From Roseomonas indoligenes (GTDB lineage: Bacteria; Pseudomonadota; Alphaproteobacteria; Acetobacterales; Acetobacteraceae), in NCBI RefSeq assembly GCF_017813365.1, contig NZ_JAGIZA010000008.1, positions 1 to 64,000 of the forward strand: a stretch of 64,000 nucleotides of DNA. Direction: 5' to 3'. A model generated the notes under the pieces. That model saw only the letters and a program-made list of their open reading frames with translations, searched no databases and was not told the DNA's origin. Within the stretch, counting starts at the first letter, position 1. Every line of letters starts with the position of its first letter. A program made the position numbers and the translations under genes. Of this stretch, positions 58,283 through 64,000 are shown piece by piece.

Positions 58283-58394
58283 CACGGCGCGCCCGCTGCG
58301 CGCCGCGAGAGGAAATGAGGGGGAGAAGACGGCAGAACGCCGCCTCGCCCCGTGGTTCAGGAAGGCGGGTGCCGGGCACCCGCGGGAGGCTGGC

Positions 58395-59393
58395 TTGCTG
58401 CTTCGTCGTGAGCTTTTGGCGGCCCTCGGTGCCGCGGGCGCGCTGCCCGCGGGGGCGGCGCTGGCCCAGGGAGGAACCCAGGGGGCATCCTGGCCCACGC
58501 GGCCGATCCAGGTGGTGGTGCCCTTCCCGCCGGGCGGGCAGGCCGATGTCACGGCGCGGCCCGTCTCCGCCGCGCTGGAGCGGGTGTTCCGCCAGGCGAT
58601 GCCGGTGGTGAACCGGCCGGGCGCCGGCGGCATCGTCGGCACGGCGAGCGTCGCGCGCGCCGCGCCGGACGGCTACACGGCGCTGATGGCGCTCTCCTCC
58701 CACGCCATGCTGCCGGAGAGCGAGCGGCTCCAGGGCCGCACCCCCGCCTATACCGTGGAACAATTCGCGCCGATCGCCCGCTTTACGGCGGACCCGACCG
58801 TGCTGCTGGTGCCGGCAGGCTCACCCTGGAAGACGCTGGCCGACTTCGTGGCGGATGCGAAGCGGCGGCCGGGCGTCATCACCTACGGCTCGGCCGGCAA
58901 CTACTCCACCCTGCACGTCGCCATGGCGATGCTGACGGGGGCTGCGAATCTCGACCTGCTGCACGTCCCCTTCCAGGGCGGCGGGCCGGCGCTGACGGCG
59001 CTGCTCTCCGGCACGCTGGACTCGCTGGCCTCCGGCCCCGGCCCGGCCTCGGTGCATGTGAAGGAGGGCAAGCTGCGGGCGCTGGCGAACTGGGGCAGCC
59101 AGCGGATCCCGGGCTTCGAGGACGTGCCGACATTCAAGGAGCTCGGCTACGCGGACGTGGAGTTCTATATCTGGACCGGGCTGTTCCTGCCGGTGGCCAC
59201 GCCCTCCGAGATCCAGGAGCGTCTGCGCCAGGCCTCGCTCCAGGTCTGCGAGACGGATGAGGCGCTGAAGCGCGCGCTGGACACGGCGGGCAGCCCCATC
59301 GCCTATCTCGACGGGCCGGCCTTCGTGAATTTCTTCAACGAGGACAGCGCGCGGCTGGTCCGCGCGGTGCAGCGCATCGGCAAGGTCGATTAA
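58395..59393 (+). CDS. Bug-family receptor
   Basis: 332 residues from a TTG at 58395, with GGGAGG six bases upstream; the frame is open to 58251 but those codons show no signal. The signal peptide is LLRRELLAALGAAGALPAGA. IQVVVPFPPGGQADVTARPV, VNRPGAGGIVGTASVARAAP and ITYGSAGNYSTLHVAMAML are Bug hallmarks. The ligand is probably an aromatic carboxylate given its neighbours (inference). 112 bases separate it from the FAH gene. Confidence 0.9.
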   Translation: MLLRRELLAALGAAGALPAGAALAQGGTQGASWPTRPIQVVVPFPPGGQADVTARPVSAALERVFRQAMPVVNRPGAGGIVGTASVARAAPDGYTALMALSSHAMLPESERLQGRTPAYTVEQFAPIARFTADPTVLLVPAGSPWKTLADFVADAKRRPGVITYGSAGNYSTLHVAMAMLTGAANLDLLHVPFQGGGPALTALLSGTLDSLASGPGPASVHVKEGKLRALANWGSQRIPGFEDVPTFKELGYADVEFYIWTGLFLPVATPSEIQERLRQASLQVCETDEALKRALDTAGSPIAYLDGPAFVNFFNEDSARLVRAVQRIGKVD

Positions 59394-59418
59394 CGGCCGC
59401 CGAAGGGAGGACGGAAGG

Positions 59419-60396
59419 ATGGACCATCGCATCACGCGGCGCGGGCTCGGTGCCCTCGCCGCCGGCGCGCTCGCCGCGCCCGCGATCGCGCAGGAGGCGG
59501 CGTGGCCGGCCCGCGCCGTGCGGATCGTCGTGCCCTTCGGGGCCGGCGGCTCCGCCGACATCGCCGCGCGCAACGTGGCGGAGGCGCTGAGCCAGGGCCT
59601 CGGCCAGCCCTTCGTGGTGGAGAACCGGCCCGGCGCGGGCGCGGTGATCGGCACGGACCTCGTCGCGAAGTCGGCGCCGGATGGCTACACCATCCTGATG
59701 ATGTCCAACACGCACACGGCGAACGAGACGCTCATCGCCAACCGCCCCTACGTGCTGATGCGGGACCTGGCCGCGGCGGCGGCGGTGAACGTGGCGCATC
59801 ACGTGCTGGCCGTGCACCCCTCGCTCGGCGTGAACAGCGTGGCGGAGCTGATCGCGAAGGCAAAGGCCAATCCCGGCACGATCGACTACGCCTCCTCCGG
59901 CCCCGGCACGCCCTATCACATCGCGGGCGAGGTGTTCCGCGCCATGGCGGGGATCGAGATCCAGCACATTCCCTTCCGTTCCTCCGGCGAGGCGCGCACG
60001 GCTCTCATCGCCGGGCAGGTGCCGATGATGTTCGACGCCATCCCCACCATGGAGCCGCATGTCTCCGGCGGGCGGGCGAAGGCGCTGGCCACGACGGGGC
60101 TGGAGCGCGACCCGCTGCTGCCGAACCTGCCCACGGTGAGCGAGTCCGGCCTGCCGGGCTACGAGGCCTCCATCTGGCTCGGCCTCATGGCGCCGGTGCA
60201 GATGCCCAGGCCGATCATCGAGAAGCTGAACACCGCGGTGAACGAATGGCTGGCGAAGCCGGCGACGCGGGCGGCCATGGCGAAGCAGGGCGCGCAGCCC
60301 ATGCCGATGTCCGTCGCCGGTTTCGACGCCTTCCTGCGGAAGGACGTGGACACCCAACGGCAATACATCCGGATGGCGAAGATCGAGGTGAACTGA
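59419..60396 (+). CDS. Bug-family receptor
   Basis: 325 residues. A Tat-type signal (ITRRGLGALAAGALAAPAIA) is followed by VRIVVPFGAGGSADIAARNV, VVENRPGAGAVIGTDLVAKS and IDYASSGPGTPYHIAGEVFR, the Bug set. It is the second receptor in the same operon, 25 bases after the first; two distinct receptors suggest uptake of two related acids or redundancy. Its stop shares one base with the start of the 2Fe-2S subunit gene (TGATG). Confidence 0.93.
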   Translation: MDHRITRRGLGALAAGALAAPAIAQEAAWPARAVRIVVPFGAGGSADIAARNVAEALSQGLGQPFVVENRPGAGAVIGTDLVAKSAPDGYTILMMSNTHTANETLIANRPYVLMRDLAAAAAVNVAHHVLAVHPSLGVNSVAELIAKAKANPGTIDYASSGPGTPYHIAGEVFRAMAGIEIQHIPFRSSGEARTALIAGQVPMMFDAIPTMEPHVSGGRAKALATTGLERDPLLPNLPTVSESGLPGYEASIWLGLMAPVQMPRPIIEKLNTAVNEWLAKPATRAAMAKQGAQPMPMSVAGFDAFLRKDVDTQRQYIRMAKIEVN

Positions 60397-60887
60397 TGCA
60401 TGTCGCTTTCACCCTGAACGGCGCCGCCGTGGAGGTGGAGGCGCCAGAGGACAGCGGCATGGGGATGACCCTGCTGCAGACGCTGCGCGGCCCGCTGGGG
60501 CTGAGCGGCCCGCGCTTCGGCTGCGGGCAGGAGGCCTGTGGGAGCTGCATGGTGACGCTGGACGGCGAGGCCCGCCCGTCCTGCGCCATGCCCGTGGAGG
60601 CCGCAGCGGGGCGCGCCGTGGGCACGGTGGAGGGGCTGGGCACGCCGGAGGCGCCGCACCCCCTGCAGGCGGCCTTCCTGGCGGAGCAGGCCGGGCAGTG
60701 CGGCTGGTGCCTCTCCGGCATCCTGGTGAGCGCGGCGGCGCTGCTGCGGCGGAACCCGGACCCGGACGAGGCGGCGGTGCGGGCGGCGCTGGAGCCGCAT
60801 CTCTGCCGCTGCGGCGCGCAGAACCGGATCATCCGCGCCGTGCTGCGCGCCGCCCGGTTGGGATCGGGGGCGGAGGTGGCGGCGTGA
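60396..60887 (+). CDS. [2Fe-2S] subunit of a two-component molybdenum hydroxylase
   Basis: 163 residues. The plant-type cluster cysteines are C43, C48, C51 and C63 (FGCGQEACGSC), and the second, four-helix cluster has C101, C104, C136 and C138 (QCGWC and LCRCG). This is the small subunit of the xanthine oxidase family as in isoquinoline 1-oxidoreductase and nicotinate dehydrogenase. It moves electrons from the molybdenum site to an acceptor, often a cytochrome c. No FAD-subunit gene adjoins, which fits the FAD-free class. Both ends overlap neighbours. Confidence 0.95.
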   Translation: MHVAFTLNGAAVEVEAPEDSGMGMTLLQTLRGPLGLSGPRFGCGQEACGSCMVTLDGEARPSCAMPVEAAAGRAVGTVEGLGTPEAPHPLQAAFLAEQAGQCGWCLSGILVSAAALLRRNPDPDEAAVRAALEPHLCRCGAQNRIIRAVLRAARLGSGAEVAA

Positions 60888-63031
60888 ACCTCGCCTATAC
60901 CTTCGCCATGGGCACCACCGGCAACGCGCCGGACCTGCCGGGCAGCCTGCGGGCGGAGCCGCGTCTGTCGCGCTGGCTGCGCTTCTCGGCGGACCGCACG
61001 GTGACGCTGACGCCCGGCAAGGTGGAGATCGGGCAGGGCATCCTGACGGCGCTGGCGCAGATCGCGGCGGAGGAGCTGGACGTGTCGCCCGCCCGGCTGC
61101 GCGTGATGCCAGCGGTGACGGGAACCAGCCCGGACGAGGGCGTGACCTCCGGCAGCCTTTCGGTCCAGGAGAGCGGGGCGGCCATTCGTCAGGCGAGTGC
61201 CGAGGCACGGGCGATTCATCTCGGCCTCGCCGCCGGGCGCAGCGGCGTGCCGCTCGACTCGATCCGCGTGGAGGATGGCACCTTCCTGGGGCCGGATGGG
61301 ACGGAGATCGGCTCCTACTGGGCGCAGGCGGAGGACGCGCTGCTGGAGGTGGAGGCGCGCGGCGACGTGGCGCCGAAGCCCGCCGCCAGCCGCCGCATCG
61401 CCGGCCAGCCCCTGCCGCGGCTGGACCTGCCGGATAAGGTTTTCGGCGCGCCCCGCTACCTGCACGACCTGCGCCTGCCGGGGATGCTGCACGCCCGCAC
61501 CGTGCGGCCCCCGGCGCGGGCGGCGCGGCTGCTCGGCCTGCGGGACGGGCCGCTGCCCGGCGATGCCGCGCCCGTGCGGGATGGGTCCTTCCTGGCCGTG
61601 GTCGCCGGGGAGGAATGGGCGGCCGAGGCGGCCGCCGCGCGGGTGGCCGCCCGCGCGGAGTGGGCGGTGCGGGAGAGCCTGCCTGAGGAGAGCGCCCTGG
61701 CCGGTTGGCTGGCCGCCACCCCCGCCCAGGCGAGCGAGGTGGCGCGGCGCGATGATCCGGCGCCGCCACCCGCGCAGGCCGTCCACGCACGCTTCCAGCG
61801 CCCCTTCGTGGCCCACGCCTCCATCGGCACGTCCTGCGCCGTCGCGCGCTGGGCGGGCGGCGCGCTGGAGGTCTGGACCCACAGCCAGGGCGTCTACAAT
61901 CTGCGCGCCGACCTTGCGCTCGTGCTCGGCCTGCCGCCGGACTCCATCACCGTGCGCCACATGGAGGGCGCGGGCTGCTACGGCCATAACGGCGCGGACG
62001 ACGTGGCGCTGGATGCCGCCCTCGTCGCCCGTGCCAGTCCCGGCCGGCCCGTGCGCGCGCTGTGGAGCCGGGAGGAGGAGTTGGGCTGGGGCCCGCTCTC
62101 CCCCGCCGCCTTCGCGGAGATCGAGGCCGCGGTGGACGCCGACGGCATGCTCTGCCGCTGGCGAACGGTGCTGCGCGGCAACGGCCATTCCTCCCGCCCC
62201 GGGCGGGCGAAGCAGCCCACCCTGCTCGCCGCGCCCTATCTCGATCCGCCGCAGCCCTGGCCCGTGGCGATCGACGCGCCGATCGCGGCCGGCGGCGGCG
62301 GGCAGCGCAACGCCGTGCCGGGCTACGCCGTGCCGTCCCTGGAGGTGACGATGCACCGGCTGCTGGAGATGCCCTTGCGCTCCTCCGCCCTGCGCGGACT
62401 GGGCGCGCTGCTGAACGTCTGGGCCATCGAATCCACCATTGACGAGCTGGCGCAGAGGAGCGGGCAGGATCCCGTGGCCTTCCGCCTGCGCCACCTGGAG
62501 GACGACCCGCGCGCCGCCGCCGTGCTGCGGGAGGCCGCCGCCATGTGCGGCTGGCCGCGCGCCTCGGCCGGGGAAGGCCTCGGCACAGGCATCGCCGTGG
62601 CGCGCTACAAGGGCACCGGCGCCTGGTGCGCCGTGGCCGCGGAGGTGGAGGCGGCCGAGGTGGTGCGCTGCCGCCGCCTCTGGATCGCCGCCGATGTGGG
62701 GGAGGCGATCAACCCCGACGGGGTGGCGAACCAGCTGGAGGGCGGGGCGGTGCAGGCCGTCTCCATTGCACTGAAGGAGGCGGTTCGCTTCGACCGGGCG
62801 AACGTCACCAGCACCCGCTGGGAGGACTACCCGATCCTGCGCTTCTCCGAGGTGCCGGCGGTGGAGGTGCGGCTGATCGGCCCGCCCGACGCCAGGCCGC
62901 TGGGCGCGGGCGAGCCCTCGCTCGGGCCGACGATCGCCGCGGTCGCGGGCGGCATCCATGCCGCCCTCGGCATCCGCCCGCGCGCCATGCCCTTCACGCC
63001 CGACAACCTTGCCTCCGCGATGGAACAGTAA
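60884..63031 (+). CDS. Molybdopterin-binding large subunit of a hydroxylase, IorB-like
   Basis: 715 residues from a GTG overlapping the small-subunit stop. GKVEIGQGILTALAQIAAEE and GSLSVQESGAAIRQASAEAR are at the N-terminus as in IorB; GAPRYLHDLRLPGMLHARTV starts the aldehyde-oxidase-like a/b hammerhead; VEGAGCYGHNGADDVALDAA is a cofactor-contacting block; and LGAGEPSLGPTIAAVAGG near the end holds the catalytic Glu677. The enzyme would hydroxylate an N-heterocycle or aldehyde using water. There is no signal peptide. The FAH-family and dihydroxyphthalate-decarboxylase-like neighbours suggest an aromatic-ring route. Confidence 0.93.
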   Translation: MNLAYTFAMGTTGNAPDLPGSLRAEPRLSRWLRFSADRTVTLTPGKVEIGQGILTALAQIAAEELDVSPARLRVMPAVTGTSPDEGVTSGSLSVQESGAAIRQASAEARAIHLGLAAGRSGVPLDSIRVEDGTFLGPDGTEIGSYWAQAEDALLEVEARGDVAPKPAASRRIAGQPLPRLDLPDKVFGAPRYLHDLRLPGMLHARTVRPPARAARLLGLRDGPLPGDAAPVRDGSFLAVVAGEEWAAEAAAARVAARAEWAVRESLPEESALAGWLAATPAQASEVARRDDPAPPPAQAVHARFQRPFVAHASIGTSCAVARWAGGALEVWTHSQGVYNLRADLALVLGLPPDSITVRHMEGAGCYGHNGADDVALDAALVARASPGRPVRALWSREEELGWGPLSPAAFAEIEAAVDADGMLCRWRTVLRGNGHSSRPGRAKQPTLLAAPYLDPPQPWPVAIDAPIAAGGGGQRNAVPGYAVPSLEVTMHRLLEMPLRSSALRGLGALLNVWAIESTIDELAQRSGQDPVAFRLRHLEDDPRAAAVLREAAAMCGWPRASAGEGLGTGIAVARYKGTGAWCAVAAEVEAAEVVRCRRLWIAADVGEAINPDGVANQLEGGAVQAVSIALKEAVRFDRANVTSTRWEDYPILRFSEVPAVEVRLIGPPDARPLGAGEPSLGPTIAAVAGGIHAALGIRPRAMPFTPDNLASAMEQ

Positions 63032-63032
63032 C

Positions 63033-64000
63033 TTGCCCGAGAAGCTCCGCCTCACCCTCGCCTGCTCCAGCTCCGACCGGACGCGCCCCATCATCGACGG
63101 GCGGGTGGAGGTGGAGGGCGTCTCCCTCACCGTGCTGCCGGGGGAGCCGGAGGACATCTTCCGCCGCGCGCTCCGCGACCGCGCCTTCGACGTGACGGAG
63201 CTCTCCATGGGCAGCCACATCGTCACCACGGCGCGGGGCGACGCGCCCTATATCGGCATCCCCGTCTTCCCCTCCCGCTCCTTCCGGCACGCGGCGATCT
63301 ACGTGCGGACGGATCGCGGCATCCGCACGGCGAAGGACCTGGCGGGCAAGCGGATCGGCCTGCCGGAGTACCAGCAGACGGCGGCGCTCTGGGTGCGCGG
63401 GGCGCTGCGGGAATACTACGGCCTGGACACGCGGGGCATCGCTTGGCGCACGGGTGGCATGGAGGAGACGGGGCTGGGCGAGCGGGTGAAGCTGAGCCTG
63501 CCGCCCGGGATGGATGTGCAGGCTATCGGCGCGACGGAGACGCTGAACGGGCTGCTAGCCGCGGGCGAACTGGACGCGGTGGTGGGGCCGCGCCCGCCCT
63601 CCTGTTTCCTGAACCGCAGCGCGCCGGTGGACCGCCTCTACCCGGATTTCCGCACGGAGGAGGAGGCGTACTACCGCGCCACGGGCTTCTTCCCGATCAT
63701 GCACTGCGTGGCGCTGCGCAAGGAACTGGCGGCGGCGCATCCCTGGCTGCCGCAGGAGCTGTTCCGCGCCTTCGCGAAGGCGCGCGCCATGGCGGTGGCG
63801 GACCTGACCATGGTGAACGTGCTGCGCGCCTCCCTGCCCTGGATCGCCGCGGAGGCGCAGAAGCAGATCGACTTCATGGGCGGCGATCCCTGGCCCTACG
63901 GCTTCGCCCGCAACCGGGACGAGATCGCCGCCATGATCCGCTTCGCCGTGGCGGACGGGCTGGCGGCCCAGGAGATCGCGCCGGAGGAGCTGTTCCACCC
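63033..64000 (+). CDS. 4,5-dihydroxyphthalate decarboxylase-like / substrate-binding-fold protein, 3' end beyond window
   Basis: 322 residues are visible from a TTG at 63033, two bases after the preceding stop, and the frame is open to the last base. LRLTLACSSSDRTRPIIDGR, DIFRRALRDRAFDVTELSMG and GIPVFPSRSFRHAAIYVR are like the Pht5-type decarboxylase family, which has the periplasmic-binding fold; LAGKRIGLPEYQQTAALWVR follows. There is no signal peptide, so it is more likely the cytoplasmic enzyme (decarboxylation of a dihydroxy-aromatic acid) than a receptor. Usual length is about 330 residues, so little is missing. Confidence 0.8.
   Translation, partial: MPEKLRLTLACSSSDRTRPIIDGRVEVEGVSLTVLPGEPEDIFRRALRDRAFDVTELSMGSHIVTTARGDAPYIGIPVFPSRSFRHAAIYVRTDRGIRTAKDLAGKRIGLPEYQQTAALWVRGALREYYGLDTRGIAWRTGGMEETGLGERVKLSLPPGMDVQAIGATETLNGLLAAGELDAVVGPRPPSCFLNRSAPVDRLYPDFRTEEEAYYRATGFFPIMHCVALRKELAAAHPWLPQELFRAFAKARAMAVADLTMVNVLRASLPWIAAEAQKQIDFMGGDPWPYGFARNRDEIAAMIRFAVADGLAAQEIAPEELFH

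Noticed and set aside
60215-63229. A 1004-codon open frame on the minus strand
   Set aside because: It lies antisense to the receptor, 2Fe-2S and molybdenum-subunit genes. Its translation is Arg/Gly/His-rich without any domain and arises from the GC-rich third positions of the real genes.

Overview
This is a very GC-rich chromosomal segment with dense, overlapping genes and frequent GTG/TTG starts. Gene content points to an alphaproteobacterium of the Rhodospirillales/Acetobacteraceae type, Roseomonas-like. The clues are the dnaX-ybaB-recR order, hemJ/hemH, a short SRP RNA, a phosphonate monoester hydrolase very like the rhizobial enzyme, and five orphan 'Bug' solute receptors. The genus is an inference; no rRNA is present.

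0-15.8 kb is mostly core genome: the tail of an IS630-type transposase, tRNA-Gly(GCC), an alpha/beta-hydrolase-like membrane protein with a cytochrome P450, a CnoX/Lon-N/Trm112/DUF971/NupC run, a four-gene minus-strand glycosylation operon (FkbM methyltransferase and three glycosyltransferases), then recR, ybaB, dnaX and the SRP RNA, all on the minus strand. 15.8-26.8 kb holds NudC, two small exported proteins, a CapA-like protein with an orphan peptide-type receptor, a haem block (hemH-HAD-hemJ), a MarR/MFS pair and grpE.

27-34.7 kb is envelope-related. A polysaccharide deacetylase is divergent from a tightly overlapping ACP / COG4648 / acyl-AMP ligase / hot-dog dehydratase / acyltransferase-LolA-like operon. 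This resembles the accessory half of an aryl polyene cluster but has no ketosynthase. A PLD-type phospholipid synthase and an EEP-fold hydrolase follow.

35-64 kb is accessory metabolism. It holds GntR-aroQ-Bug; a phosphonate monoester hydrolase translationally coupled to a complete dipeptide-type ABC importer; pfkB-glk; an IclR-centred locus with two Bug/SDR arms; and a GntR-controlled catabolic operon (FAH hydrolase, two Bug receptors, a two-subunit molybdenum hydroxylase and a dihydroxyphthalate-decarboxylase-like protein cut by the window edge).

The most striking non-coding signal is a family of composite palindromic intergenic repeats of about 110-260 bp. They recur at nine places, always between genes and mostly at the ends of transcription units; one copy splits ybaB from recR. 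Functions are assigned from remembered family motifs; no database search was possible.
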